Part shown: positions 1-10,341 of the stretch, one piece after another
How positions within the stretch are numbered: the first letter of the stretch is position 1
Layout: every line of letters begins with the position of its first letter
Assembly: GCA_030710605.1 (NCBI GenBank)
Contig: CP092870.1
Span: 50,127,061 to 50,191,060, forward strand
Reading direction: 5' to 3'
DNA: 64,000 nucleotides
Origin: Cordylochernes scorpioides
Lineage: Eukaryota > Arthropoda > Arachnida > Pseudoscorpiones > Chernetidae
Notes under the pieces: model-generated
Told to the model about the DNA's origin: nothing
The model's input: only the letters and a program-made list of their open reading frames with translations
Database searches by the model: none
Translations under genes and position numbers: made by a program

Positions 1-24
1 ATCCTTCCACCGAACCCCCTGGAA
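1..24 (-). repeat. SINE head, cut by window edge
   Basis: The first bases are the reverse complement of the 5' head (GGTGGAAGGAT) of the tRNA-derived SINE found complete at 5464-5745 and 7366-7656. The rest of the element lies outside the window. Confidence 0.6.
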
Positions 25-640
25 TGATCCTTCGTGTGTTCAGTAGTATATAACGGGCCTAAAATCCTGGCCGATTCTAAATTAAAGACGTCCTTTGAAG
101 AGGTCCATCAGTCCAAGATAAAATACTCTTGCGGAGCCATTTGTCTTCCGGACAATGCCATCGACTTCTTTTCATTAACAATTTATTACTCTTTCCGCTC
201 CATCGGCCAAATTGGCTTCTTTCAATATTGTCCTATCGCCATAATTAAATCTTTCCCCGTGAAATTAGCCGGAAACTTGGAGCTTGCAACCGTTTTTAAC
301 TTCTTCTCAGTATGGACATAATATGATGTTTTATATTTTAACGTTGTACTATCTCTCTTGAGTTTCAAACAAATAAGCTACCAAATAAATTCTCTGTGTT
401 TATACAAATAGGCCACGCGGAAAAAAACTACAAATATCATTATATACTATGAAAAAGGCATCTTGCGCTGCCATACATGTATGCCTCTACATTTGTCTAT
501 ACATATTTACAATAATGTTAGGCCTTAAAGAATAGACATATGGTATTAGAAATGAGAAAGAGAGAAGAAAACGAGAACAGACAACTGTGTACAGAAAAAA
601 AGAAATGTCTGGCAATATCCACAATCAACATAATATATTA
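25..640. other. no recognisable gene
   Basis: A 95-codon open frame lies at 34-321 on the plus strand, but it has no recognisable domain and looks like chance. The rest is AT-rich unique-looking DNA. Nothing else is supported here. Confidence 0.5.
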
Positions 641-1031
641 AGAAAAAGGCATCTCCTTACCGTGCAACTGAAAGTTGCTGATGGCTTGCGCCATCTATCG
701 AAATAAATATCAACTATTCTCGCTGATTTTTAATTATTGCAGAATTGGCTAAATACCCATTCTTGATTAATCAAGAAAATCTAACCACGTACGTGTTTCG
801 GGCTGTTGGCCCTCATCGGCGTGGTGCAAGCTGTACCTCAACGACCAAAAACCTGATGAAGGCCAACAGCCCAAAACGCGTACGTGGTTAGCTTTCTTTG
901 ATTAATCAAGAATGGGTATTTAGCCAATTCTGCAATAATTAAAAATCAACGATAATAGTTGATATTTATTCCGATAGATGGCGCAAACCATCAGGAACTT
1001 TCAGTTACACGATAAGGAGATGAATTTTTCA
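641..1031. repeat. palindromic repeat, family A, with hammerhead motifs
   Basis: Two arms of roughly 180-190 bp are inverted copies of each other. Each begins at the outer end with a GCATCTCCTTA-like word, followed by the subterminal AGATGGCGC-type motif. The arms meet in a centre that carries hammerhead-like sequence on both strands. A 9-bp direct repeat ATAATATAT lies at 630-638 and 1031-1039 and may be the target duplication. No protein is encoded. The layout fits a non-autonomous foldback element or inverted pseudo-LTRs of a Penelope-like element; the assignment is an inference. Confidence 0.75.
781..830 (-). ncRNA. degenerate type-I hammerhead ribozyme
   Basis: On the minus strand the order is stem I (ACCAC), core CCGATGA, stem-loop GGGC-CAACA-GCCC, GAAAC, a tiny stem III, then GTA followed by CGTGG, which closes stem I. 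The core has C in place of U4 (CUGAUGA expected), so cleavage is unlikely. A second decayed copy faces it at 853-893 on the plus strand; that copy has lost G12 (CAAAAC) and the stem I pairing. Confidence 0.6.
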
Positions 1032-1254
1032 TAATATATGCATCATATCCCAGTACAATATCACATTTGTACTATTTTTTCACATCATTATATACGTTTG
1101 GTTCTTTTTATCTGCCCAAGAATTTATAATTTCTTTATAATGTCCCTGAGATGTCTATGAATAAATAAATAATACATAAAAAATATATTTAATTTTTACT
1201 TCTTTGACACTCTTTTCTTTTGTGATTATCTTTAATGATATTATTAAAAGAATG

Positions 1255-1335
1255 CTTGCTTCAAATGTAATATTGGCCAGTAACGAAATGAATGACGCTC
1301 TGCCATCTAAATCATTCATGTTTGCGGTCAGGAGA
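1255..1335. repeat. palindrome family A2, one-arm fragment
   Basis: It contains GACGCTCTGCCATCTA followed by TTCATG and GGTCAGGAGA, the outer arm of the A2 palindromes seen whole at 24051-24284. Confidence 0.5.
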
Positions 1336-1422
1336 GTTGTCTATTTTATTTTTATATTAAATTATAAAATATGTAGTTAATTTGTGTGAAATATATATCT
1401 ACTTATCTACTGTGTATATATT

Positions 1423-1620
1423 AGGTGTACAAATAAGTTCTTGCGGTTTCTTTCCCAAAATTAAAGCTTTATTGTGAAAAATTGGTTAGGCCTTCACTGT
1501 TCAAAGTATTGGCCGTCGCTAGCCACTACTTTTCCCATCTTTCTGTCAATTGACGGATCCCATCGCGGAAAAAGGATGGCTCTTCGGCCGCTATCCATTC
1601 ATCGAGCTATTTTTTGACTT
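1423..1620 (-). pseudogene. mariner transposon 3' end fragment
   Basis: The outer end begins TTAGGTGTACAAATAAGT, a typical mariner terminal repeat. Read on the minus strand, the adjoining DNA encodes LDEWIAAEEPSFFRDG followed by LTERWEKVVASDGQYFE and a stop, which is the conserved mariner transposase C-terminus. The catalytic domain and the other terminal repeat are absent. It belongs to a different mariner subfamily from the element at 3222-4527, judging by terminal repeat and C-terminus. Confidence 0.8.
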
Positions 1621-1699
1621 AATTGTATTTTATCTCATAAATATTTATATTAGTCTTGAAGTGGGTCGTATTTTTATATTCCGATAATTTTAAAATCAC

Positions 1700-1790
1700 A
1701 GATTCTGTGATGTTGTTGTGTCCAATGAAGAGCCTCAGATGTCTCCATACATCTCTATCACAGCAGCAGCAATGAGATTCTGTGATATAT
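1700..1790 (-). repeat. LINE-1 family (local label) 3' tail fragment
   Basis: This is a minus-strand match to the 3' end of the I/Jockey-like LINE at 37972-44362 (the ERCMETSEAL...W-T region with a CAACAA tail). Only the last part of the coding tail is present, as expected for a heavily 5'-truncated copy. Confidence 0.65.
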
Positions 1791-2469
1791 TGTATATATC
1801 GTAATATATAACTTATCATCATTCTGTTGTTGACTTGTAATTTTGGATTTTGCACCTACTCCTGTGTAATATAATAAAAGTCATTTATTTATTCAATAAC
1901 GCCTAAAATCTATTTCTACTTTTTAATCAACCTAAATACACCTCAAAGTGTAAATAAATAAATGTAGAAAAGTGATTATTATGATCAGATATAAACATTA
2001 AGAAACGTCTGGGGATCCGTCACATCAGCCAAGACGACCTATGAGATAAGAAAAAGTAAACAAGGATGAAATGGCATAGGTTGGCGTGTAACCACGGCCT
2101 GATTAAGGAAGCCGGCGCTGTAATTAAAGGCAGGGGAAGTGAGATCGGATGTACAACGGGATGAGACAGTCTGGTGACAGCAGTAAGTGATCATGCAGTC
2201 CTGAGTAGGTTGGTCGGAGTGTCACTGTCCGTGGAATACAGTTCCCAGTCTTGGAGTGTACAGTACGTGGCGTGGGAGGGCAACGAGACTCCACTGACGG
2301 ACATCTGATAGAGAGAAGCGAAGTGAATCTTCTTACTCAAGCCGAGTCAGTTCGCCTGTAGGAGCTGCAGCATTTGCGTGGGCTGAGAGCAAGTACCACT
2401 AATTGTACTCATTCCACTTAGGACTATTTGTGAAAAAAGCGCAAACGTTAGCTGCATCCCTGTGCGAAT
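1791..2469. other. unassigned, locally GC-richer stretch
   Basis: The part from about 2000 to 2450 is clearly less AT-rich than its surroundings and has no long open frame. It could be a leader of an unrecognised element or unique host DNA. No gene is supported. Confidence 0.4.
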
Positions 2470-2560
2470 TTATGCATTTCTTTTTTTTTTCCACACACAG
2501 CTTTATTAAGACAACCGGTCTTATACAGATTCACCACAGGAATGAAACATAGATGGAGCT
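2470..2560. repeat. short dispersed repeat
   Basis: The segment around the words TTTATTAAGACA and GTCTTATACAGA recurs at about 13725-13790. Its nature is unknown. Confidence 0.45.
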
Positions 2561-2944
2561 CCTATACTACAGGCAGCACAGAACCCAACAACAGCCCTCA
2601 GGTCCGACACATGTCCAGTGGCCACACCGTGCAATAGGAATCCATGCATATCTATTTAGGCCATCTATACTAGAGATAACCTAAAGGCGTCTGAGCCCCC
2701 ACGTAACAACAACCTTACTACAAAAAGGTATAGACTCAGTATTTTCTCCATATTATACAATCCAATCTAGCATTAAGTTTACCAGAAATTTTCCTGGCAT
2801 GTAGAAGATGGCTCTAACAGCCAAGTTATCAGGATTAGTTTTATCTTAAGTAAACACTTAGAGTAGTTCTATCGATAAAATGTGTAACAATTAAATGTAT
2901 TGGCCATGTGTTTTTATCCAATATATAAATACATCAAATATTAT

Positions 2945-3175
2945 ATCTACAGACCGTACTGCAATAATTGAAGTTATTTAATGAGAGGGCTTGACTCATC
3001 AGTAGTGAACCCACTCAGCGGTTTCGCCAAATTAATCTCCAGACATCTCTACTATTGCATTGGTTTGGTTTGTTATATACCCTGTATTTTCTATGGAAGG
3101 CAGCTTAGGGAGGTTTAGTGAACCTATGGACATAAGCTTATAGGTCTGTAGAGGTATATATAATTTCAAGGTATT
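2945..3175. repeat. palindromic repeat family C, diverged copy
   Basis: It shows the family C words GAGGGCTTGACTCATCAGTAG, here diverged, then GCGGTTTCGCC, followed by the outer ATGGACATAAGC segment. The family is seen as full palindromes at 4738-5290 and 6030-6345. Confidence 0.6.
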
Positions 3176-3221
3176 GCATCGAGCAACGCTCTTCCACAAA
3201 TATGGTTTCATAACAAATATA

Positions 3222-4527
3222 CAAGGTATGTCCCATAAGTTCCCGGACTGGGTCCATAAAAAAATAAATAAATGAAAAATGTAAATAAATTTGACAGTTT
3301 ATTATAGAAAAAAATATCTGGCAACACGGTGGTACCAATATCGAGGCGGTACGTGCGCATGCGCCAAAGTTATTCTAATTTATTTAAAGGTTACACCTTG
3401 CGCTGCGGCGATTTTACGATGGAACAAAAATTGAAGCAGAATATTTGCATAGAAATTTGTGTGAAACTTCAAATATCAGCAACCGAAACTTTTAAAATCC
3501 CTAATAAAGCATTTCCCAATGACCCCCCAAAAAGAACAACTGTTTTTGAATGACATTCTAGATTTAAAGCTGGCAGAATTTCTATTGAAGATGATCCTCG
3601 GCAAGAACGCCCAAAATGTGCAAAAAATCACCGATTTGATGAAAGAAAATCCTCGAACCACTTTGCTGGAGCTAGAGCAAGACACAGGCATCTCTAAAAC
3701 AACGATTGGAAGGATCGTAACCAAAGATTTGAAGCTCAAAAAGACTCCTGCAAAATTCATCCCAAGATTCCTCACTAATGAGCAAAAACTGTGTCGGCTT
3801 GCAACCTGTGAGAACATGTTGGAAATGACAAGAACGGATCCGGAATGGAAAGACAAGATAATCACAGGCGACGAGACATGGGTCTATGACTATGACCCTG
3901 AAACCAAGCGTCAATATGCCGAGTGGAGAGGTCAGGGTGAGCCTAGACCAAAAAAATCCAGGATATTGAAATCCAGAAACAAGGTGTTGCTGGTCGCTTT
4001 TTTGGATAACAAGGGCATTGTTCATCACGAGTATCTTCCTGCAGGCCAAACGGTTATTAAGGAAATGTATTTGGACATTCTTCGCCATCTAAGGGAAGCG
4101 ATTCGAAAAAAAAATGCCAGAAAAATGGCCTAATGGTGACTGGATCCTACACCATAACAATGCCCGCCCTCACACAGCGCACTTGATGACGAGTTTTTTT
4201 GGCTAAAAACGGGAGAGAAATCCTACCTCAACCACCCTATTCCCCAGACATCGCACCAAATGACTTTTTCCTGTTCCCCAAACTTAAAGCAGTTCTAAAA
4301 GGAAGACATTTTGACACCAGGGATGACATAATAGAAAAATCGCTGTTGGCATTGAAGAGCATTCCAAAAGAGCTCTATAAAAACTGTTTCGACAATTTGG
4401 GGAAACGATGGCGCTGGTGCGTTGAAGCAAGGGGGGATTACTTTAAAAAGTTTTAATAATTTTTTTAAAAAATAATAACCTTTTTTTTTTTATGGACCCA
4501 GTCCGGGAACTTATGGGACACACCTTG
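3222..4527 (+). mobile_element. mariner DNA transposon, complete ends
   Basis: The element is 1306 bp. Its inverted terminal repeats (3222-3259 and 4491-4527) match at all but one position and begin CAAGGTATGTCCCATAAGTT. TA dinucleotides at 3220-3221 and 4528-4529 are the expected target duplication. The interior holds a broken transposase frame. Length, TA site and the D,D34D signature all fit mariner. Well-matched ends with a damaged gene mean it could at most be mobilised in trans. Confidence 0.93.
3421..4456 (+). pseudogene. mariner transposase, frameshifted
   Basis: Translation starts at MEQKLKQNICIEICVKL (3421), shifts frame near 3500-3519, continues through 4133 and shifts again in the T-run near 4192-4198, ending ...RGDYFKKF at 4456. 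The N-terminal part has a helix-turn-helix pattern (TLLELEQDTGISKTTIGRI). The first catalytic Asp is in TGDETWVYDYDP (codon 3870-3872) and the last in APNDFFLFP (codon 4262-4264). The middle catalytic Asp of the usual HHDNARP motif is Asn here (AAC at 4156-4158). About 34 residues separate the second and third catalytic positions, as in mariner. Two frameshifts, a stop after RKMA and the Asp-to-Asn change make it inactive. In the family this enzyme cuts and pastes the element at TA sites. Confidence 0.93.
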
Positions 4528-4737
4528 TATATTACCTTTAAAAATAGACACTTCGGCCAGTTAAAGCTTTGATTTCTCAACGTTCAACAAATATACTTCA
4601 GGAGAGGTAAATAAATCATTTGGCAAGGTGTTAAGATTTACGAAAAATATATATTAGTAAATTAAATTGATAAATTCCATTGGTATCTATCGATAGAATT
4701 GGTAACAATTACTGGCAATGTGTTTCTTCACAATAAA

Positions 4738-5290
4738 TGAAACAATAGTTACAAATTCGAAACTATTTTAAAAGCGTAAGCTTCTTTTTGACATTAAACA
4801 ATTTCTACTGCCCTTACTGCAATGGAAAAATTAATGGGAGGGCCTGGCTCATCAGTGGTGAACCCTCCCAGCGGTTTCTCCAGTTTAATCTACCATACCG
4901 CTGTTATATTGCATTTTTGGAACATCCTTTTATAGTGATACTGTTGCTAGACTCTTGAAATGGGTATTTTAGAAGAACTATGGACATAAGCTTTGAGGAC
5001 AGTAGAATTACATACAATTATAAATATATAATATGCTTCGAGCAATCGCTCTTCCGCAAAAATATAAGAGGAAGTTCCAAAAATGCAATATAACAGCGGT
5101 ATGATAGATTAAACTGGCGAAACCGCTGGGAGGGTTCACCACTGATGAGCCAGGCCCTCCCCTTTAATTTTTCCATTGCAGTAAGGGCAGTAGAATTTTT
5201 TTAATTTCAAAAAGAATCTTACCATTTTAAAATAGTTTCGAATTTTGATAACAGATGGCGCGCAAATGCATCGTAATAGTTACAAATGTT
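4738..5290. repeat. palindromic repeat family C, both arms
   Basis: Each arm carries, from the outside in: AGATGGCGCGC (clear on the right), TTCGAAACTATT, TACTGCCCTTACTGCAATGG, GGGAGGGCCTGGCTCATCAG, GCGGTTTC, then a segment ending AACAGCGGTATG or its complement. The spacer holds the ATGGACATAAGCTT segment that recurs in other copies. No coding potential. A full-length foldback copy. Confidence 0.8.
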
Positions 5291-5463
5291 ATCGATAAAT
5301 GGCAATTGTGAATTAATAATTTCTATCTTAGTTATATACTTCCCGGTTAATTTTACTGTCAAAGGTTAAGTAGTGTCTTAGATATATTCCCAATAAGCAG
5401 AGTTTAGCTAGCTGTTGTTATTCCGTGAGATGTATACTGCTCCATTTCCAGCTTCATTAAGCA

Positions 5464-5745
5464 AGTGTGGGTCGATGGTCTAAACTGTTGGTTTTCAACC
5501 GACCCGGGGATCGAATCCCACATTGGACAATTATTTCTAATTAAAAGAAAAAATGCTCCAATGACCCCCGATTCTTGCAAAAGTCCAACCCCACCCTCGA
5601 GTGTAAGTAACCAAACTCTGGCACATTTGTAAGTTCGAAAGTCGAACTGCTTTTCACATGTGTCGACATGTGGTGCACTTAGAGTAAAAGCAGTCGCTAG
5701 CTTCCCACCATGATTATCATGACCTGTACCATGTGTACTAGGGAT
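5464..5745 (+). mobile_element. tRNA-derived SINE, near full length
   Basis: The head carries RNA polymerase III promoter-like boxes: an A-box-like TGGTCTAAAC at 5476 and a B-box-like GGATCGAATCC at 5508-5518, spaced as in a tRNA. The body contains CCAACCCCACC and a palindromic CACATGTGTCGACATGTG segment, and the 3' end is ACTAGGGATAA followed by A-rich sequence. Other copies are at 7366-7656, 47854-48300 (pieces), 50199-50470, 60148-60345 and 9863-9967. Confidence 0.8.
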
Positions 5746-6029
5746 AATTAAAAAAGGTATGCACGTACAATAGCAATAAACATGTATAAACACAGCGGAT
5801 AAAGTGCCGTGATCTGAGGATGAAGAGGAAACGTGACAATGTGACGATATAGGGAGGTCTCAAAATGTCCTACTGGTAGGAGGGCCATCAATATAGCGGC
5901 GGCCAATTTATTGCTCTTTCTTCTTACTTCCATTGATCCCGCCAGGTGGCTGGCTGGATTGATAGCCTGGGTCGACTGTGTCAATGGTCAGACATCTCGC
6001 ATTTATTCTTTCTAATATACACCTATATG
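5746..6029. other. no recognisable feature
   Basis: Short stretch between a SINE and a family C palindrome. No domain-bearing frame and no repeat shared with the rest of the window was seen. Confidence 0.4.
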
Positions 6030-6345
6030 AGAATTCGAAACTATTCTAGACACGTATGATTCTTTTAAAAATTAAACAATTTCTACTGCCTTTATTGCTA
6101 TGGAAAATTAATGGGAGGGCCTGGCTCATTAGTGGTGAACCCTCCCAGTATATTTATAATTGTATGTATTTCTACTGTCCTCAAAGTTTATGTCCATAGT
6201 TGATTTAAATGCTTATATATTTCAAAGGTCTAGCATTAGTATCACTATAAAAAGAAAACTCAAAAATGCAATATAACAGCGGTATGGTAGATTTAACTGG
6301 CGAAACCACTGGGAGGGTTCAACAATGATGAGCCAGGCCTTCCTA
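6030..6345. repeat. palindromic repeat family C, both arms
   Basis: The left arm runs from TTCGAAACTATT to GGTGAACCCTCCCAG and the right arm from AACAGCGGTATGG to GGAGGGTTCA, around the spacer with GTTTATGTCCATAG. It is shorter than the copy at 4738-5290 because the inner part of the left arm is missing. Confidence 0.75.
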
Positions 6346-6462
6346 TTTACCAATATTCCAGTTGCCTAAACGCCAACCTTTATCAAGGTATTATAACATT
6401 AATATGTTATGATACCTTGAAAAAGGTTGGTGTTCAGCCAACTGAAATATTGGTAAAATAAA
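6346..6462. repeat. palindromic repeat family E
   Basis: Near-complete inverted repeat beginning TACCAATATTCCAGTTG and ending CAACTGAAATATTGGTA, with CAAGGTATTATAACAT at the fold. A larger copy is at 61391-61556 and a half copy at about 28255-28320. It abuts the family C palindrome directly. Confidence 0.75.
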
Positions 6463-6636
6463 TAATATTTTGATCCAATATATGCTTTTTTAATTAAACA
6501 TATATACCTGTTCAAGACAAAGTTACTGTATATTTAGGACAGTGTGATTTGAATATGATTTCAAATATCAAAGATAAACCATATTATAAAAAATAGTACA
6601 AATGTTAATTTATAATGGAATAAGGTGGATAAATTA

Positions 6637-6980
6637 GGGAAGAAAGGCATTTCCTTATCGGGCAACTGAAAGTTGCTGATGGCTTGCGACATCTATCGGA
6701 ATAAATATCAACTATTCTCGTTGATTTTCAATTATTCCAGAATCGGCCATATACCCATTCTTGATTAATCAAGAGTTGAGGAACAGCGTGCACCACGTTG
6801 ACGAGGGCCAACAGCCCAAAACACATACGTGGTTAGTCTTTCTTGATTAATCTAGAATGTGTATTTGGCCAATTATGGAATAATTGAAAATCAACGAATA
6901 GTTTATATTTATTCCGACAGATGGCGCAAGCCATCAGTAACTTTTAGTTACACGATAAGGAGATGCCTTTTTTTCGTAAT
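6637..6980. repeat. palindromic repeat family A with decayed hammerhead
   Basis: The arms match those at 641-1031, including AGATGGCGCAAGCCATCAG on the right. The centre holds a plus-strand hammerhead-like motif at 6786-6836: CACCACG, TTGACGA, GGGC-CAACA-GCCC, AAAAC, ACATA, CGTGG. Core changes (C3 to T and G12 to A) indicate an inactive ribozyme. Confidence 0.7.
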
Positions 6981-7365
6981 ATAAACCATATTAGTGTAAA
7001 GTATCTAGTCTTTATTAGGTGTATTCCATGAGAAAATTTGAAAGATATGTGAAACTCCCAGAGACTTTAAAATTGAATAATTATTAAATTCCGAAACACT
7101 TCTGAGAATACTTTTGCTTTTTGAATATACAGCATAATCAAACAAGAAGTTGCGGACTTTCGAGTGTATTGATGTCCTGTACGTACACCACACCCTAATT
7201 TACTTTTGTATCACTTGTGAGGGTTTTAAAATGCGTCGTTAAAGGGAGGCAGAAAGACTTAGGTCTAACAGCAAGGTGCACTTTCTGCCATCTCTGAGAA
7301 AAAGGGCATCGTCACTGAGCCCAGGGTAATGATCATCCACATCCACAGACTAAGTAAGGATCAGG
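6981..7365. other. no recognisable feature
   Basis: Nothing beyond short open frames without recognisable domains. Confidence 0.4.
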
Positions 7366-7656
7366 GGTCGGTGGAAGGAAGGTCTAAACCGTTGGCTTAT
7401 CACCGCTACAACCCGGGATTGAATCCCACATCGGACACTTTTTTTCTGATTAAAATAAATGCTCCAATGGCATCCGATTCTTTCAAAAGTCCAACCCCAC
7501 CAGCAAGTGCAAGTAACCAACGGAGCTCTGGCACATTTGTAAGTGCAAAGTCGAACTGCTTTTGACATGTGTAGACATGTGGTGTACTTACAGTAAAAGC
7601 ATTCGCCTACTTCTTCCCCACATGATTATCATGGTGGGTGTACTAAGGATAAGCAA
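7366..7656 (+). mobile_element. tRNA-derived SINE, near full length
   Basis: The head has AAGGTCTAAACCGTTGG and the B-box-like GGGATTGAATCCC, and the body follows the 5464-5745 copy through GACATGTGTAGACATGTGG to GTACTAAGGATAA. The B box has one substitution relative to the other copies. Confidence 0.8.
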
Positions 7657-7879
7657 AATAAGAGCAGTTCTGGCTGAAGCTTTAGAACCTTTGCCAGAAC
7701 CGCCGTCTTAAGTGACCGCCAGACAAGCAAGGGCAAATTAACACTCCAAAACCCTCTCCACAATCTATCCCTAAGGCCTTTAAACATTAGGAAAATTATA
7801 AACATATATCAACGTTGGCCTACCTAAATATTTTACATTATTTCTTTCAATTCGTCTTCTCACTTCAGAGTTATTCTTC
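7657..7879. other. no recognisable feature
   Basis: Mixed-composition DNA with no shared repeat or domain-bearing frame. Confidence 0.35.
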
Positions 7880-7990
7880 GAAAAAGACCAAGGTCGCCCC
7901 TCCCGTCAAAATAGACGTCAAAGCTAGACGCCATTTAGATGCCATTTGTCTTTTTCGATCAATATCCTCCCGTCAAAATCTCCCCATCTA
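7880..7990. repeat. palindrome family B, end fragment
   Basis: The family B terminal word CCTCCCGTCAAAATAGACGTC is followed by the subterminal GACGCCATTTA and then by a second CTCCCGTCAAAAT. The hammerhead-bearing middle is missing. Confidence 0.55.
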
Positions 7991-8930
7991 GAGTTATTCT
8001 TGTTATGACCTATGATAAATATTGAAAGAATGTCTTTTTATTTTATACATCATTTCAACAAGAGATACCTACCAAATTTCTATACCAACAAATAATATCC
8101 TTTGTGCATTTGCTAAGATAGCTTCAATTCAGAATAAAACTTGCCTTATTGCCTCAAAAATAAATAATGTGGCTTTAAACGATAATCAGATAATTAAAAA
8201 GATAATTACAAAGTTACAAAGACACAATGTTCTCTCATTCATTTATCTTAAACATTTTATAAGATTTTGCTACAACATGAGAGAACGGTGAAGATAATTT
8301 GATAAGGAAAGGGGTATCATAGATTCTGTAATTTCCATTTCCCTTTTATAATGAACATGGTGAGCTTCCAAAATAAGATAGCTATATTTCGAGAAGTATT
8401 CCGAGAGAAGGTCCCCCATTAACAGAGAGGCCTAATATCATTCCCAAGCAGCGGTTCATACTTGAGAAGCCTTAAATGCGGGGGAAAAAAGGCTTATTAA
8501 GGCATATTACGGCGGAAGGATTGCTCGCGCGAGGCCCTAAACTTAATTCTAATTAGAGGCTAACGACTTCCAAACTTTGTAAACTAATTGCCGGGAGATT
8601 CTTCCCTAATTCTATCGCAGTTATAAAGAACGATAATGGGAGCTTTTAATTACACGGATTGTGATTACCTTTTTGGATATTATTTGCTCGGCCGTTTTTG
8701 CTGGTGTTGTCAGCCCATTTAGATAGGACGGGCGGTAATTGTGGTAAATCCAACAAACACAGCCATTATGTGGATTCGAGTTGGAAAGTAGAGAGGACTA
8801 TGAGAGGGGAGGTTTAAATTACTGGGAGATTAAACTTCGAGGGAGCGGTTTGCTCTAGCTCCGGATCGTACCCATATCAGCAGTAGGTCTCCAAGGTGAA
8901 CAGCCTCTAGTGAATGGAACAATGTTGTTG
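7991..8930. other. non-repetitive DNA, possible conserved island
   Basis: No repeat of this window recurs here. An 89-codon frame at 8022-8291 has no recognisable domain. The part from about 8440 to 8880 is more balanced in composition and dense in TAAT/ATTA homeodomain-type words. It may be ancestral single-copy DNA, and a regulatory role is only a guess. Confidence 0.35.
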
Positions 8931-8934
8931 TTGT

Positions 8935-9190
8935 TGTTTCTTATCCCCTTGTGTAAAGATTACACGAATTTCATGAGTTCATGATCTCATGGAATGGGGT
9001 GCAGCTTTCGTTGATCGGCACCATGATCCAGGCACACTTTGGTGAAAGTCTGACTTTGCCTGTAGTTTGAGGCCGTTCGTAACATGGAAGCAGACGCCTT
9101 TGCTGCAGACTCTAACATGAGTACAGACGCAGCTCCTCCGTATCCCTGGAGTGGGACCCTTGCTGAGGTCCATCAACTGAGTCAGTCATG
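8935..9190 (-). repeat. LINE 3' end with CAA-rich tail
   Basis: On the minus strand this ends AAGGGGATAAGAAACAACAAC, the same kind of GATAAGAA plus simple-repeat tail carried by LINE copies at 34970-35400 and 48811-49400. Upstream words such as CCAGGGATACGGAGG also resemble that family. It is 5' truncated and abuts the 28S rRNA fragment. Confidence 0.5.
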
Positions 9191-9199
9191 GAAAAATGT

Positions 9200-9430
9200 A
9201 GGTAAAGGAAGTCGGCAAAACCGATCCGTGACTTCGTGAGAAGGATTGGCTCTGGGCTCCGGGCCTGTCGGACTCAGGTTGGAATGCACCAAGATGGACT
9301 GGGCGTGTTGTCTTCGGCCAAGTATGCCTGGACCAGATTGGTACTCCCTGCAAGACAGCTTGAGCTACGCGGCTTGCACCTTGTCCGTTTCGGCAGTCGA
9401 CCAGCGGTCAACCCAGAACTGTCACGGAGT
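9200..9430 (+). pseudogene. 28S rRNA gene fragment
   Basis: The run from 9203 contains GGAAGTCGGCAAA, GATCCGTGACTTCGTGA and AAGGATTGGCTCTG, which match the conserved 28S core (GGAAGTCGGCAAAT, GATCCGTAACTTCGGGA and AAGGATTGGCTCTG in typical animals). About 160 bases later, CCCAGAACTGTCACGGA resembles the next conserved block (CTCAGAACTGGCACGGA). The DNA between would be a variable expansion segment. Substitutions in the universal blocks and decay after 9430 show a pseudogene. It sits directly beside a LINE tail, which suggests a retroposed or chimeric insertion. Confidence 0.72.
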
Positions 9431-9862
9431 ATTATATCTCAACCAGACAATAACAATGAATTGCTTCGTAGGGAATATCGTACTCGGCCAGACTCACGGC
9501 GATAAATTGGTGGATCCATTGTGTTTGAAGTTTATATGTTAATTCGTACTTATTCTTATTTTTTAATTCATAGAAGCATTTTTCTGGCAGAAATATTCTA
9601 TTTTTTATCATCATCATTTTTTCTTTTTTTTTTTCTTAGTTAGTTATCAAATCATTTGCAATTGCAGTTTCTTTTTGTTTTGTTGTGTTCCTTTGAAAGC
9701 AATAAAATATAGAGAACTAAGGTGTAATATTCAATTCAAGCATATGGAACCAACATCGATTCATTTTTAAAACAAAGCAAAATCATAAGCTAATACAACT
9801 TTCACTTTTTCATACACATGGTTTGGACCACTTTCCAGAATAAAGAAACGGTGTTTTTTTTT
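9431..9862. other. no recognisable feature
   Basis: AT-rich DNA with a T-rich run near 9613-9637. No gene is supported. Confidence 0.4.
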
Positions 9863-9967
9863 TCTTATCCCTAGTACACGTGGTACAAGCCAGGATAATT
9901 AAGGTGGGTAGAAGTAGGCGACTGCTTTTACTGTAAATGTACAACATGTCTACACATGTAAAAAGCA
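9863..9967 (-). repeat. SINE 3' half
   Basis: The reverse complement matches the 3' portion of the tRNA-derived SINE (TTACAGTAAAAGC through GTACTAGGGATAA). The promoter-bearing head is missing. Confidence 0.65.
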
Positions 9968-10170
9968 GAAACTGTGGCTGGTATATAGATCGTTATGTGT
10001 AGTTCAGAATCTTCGGAGGAGATAGCTTAGGACTTTACAATGGAAAACTCTGTTACGGCATTATCTATATAGATATTACTATAATGTATGAAACTGATAT
10101 CTGACTCTTCAATAGTTATTTTGTGCTCTTGTGAGACAGAAATGTTTCAAAATACTTCTGTAAATTAAAT

Positions 10171-10341
10171 TGCCACGTAGAAACATTAGGTAAGACCAAC
10201 TTCAGGATGACACAACAATTTATTTAAGGCAAGAACAAACTATGAATGATAAACAAAATATATGCAATGTGGAAGTTTACAGAGTAGCAAAATACATCAA
10301 AAATGATACTCTGTTAGTAAAATAATAAATACTTTGTTACA
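10171..10341 (-). mobile_element. solo LTR, family LTR-2
   Basis: On the minus strand the unit begins TGTAACAAAGTATTTATTA and ends CTACGTGGCA, about 171 bp. The same unit recurs at 29726-29892 and 58977-59146, with an AATAAA-type signal (TTAAATAAATTG) inside. TG...CA ends and the polyadenylation word support an LTR. No internal coding region is attached. Confidence 0.65.

Noticed and set aside
34-321. 95-codon open frame at the left edge
   Set aside because: No domain, no homologous copy and no start or splice context; expected by chance.
5090-5165. Possible third hammerhead in palindrome family C (CTGGC-GAAACC before and CTGATGA-GCCAG after)
   Set aside because: Core words and a five-pair stem II are present in permuted order, but only about five bases lie between the would-be cleavage site and C3, so stem I cannot form. 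Several copies also lose the stem II pairing.
9236-9505. 89- and 98-codon overlapping frames as a gene
   Set aside because: They lie on the 28S rRNA-like fragment; rRNA-derived sequence explains the composition and open frames.
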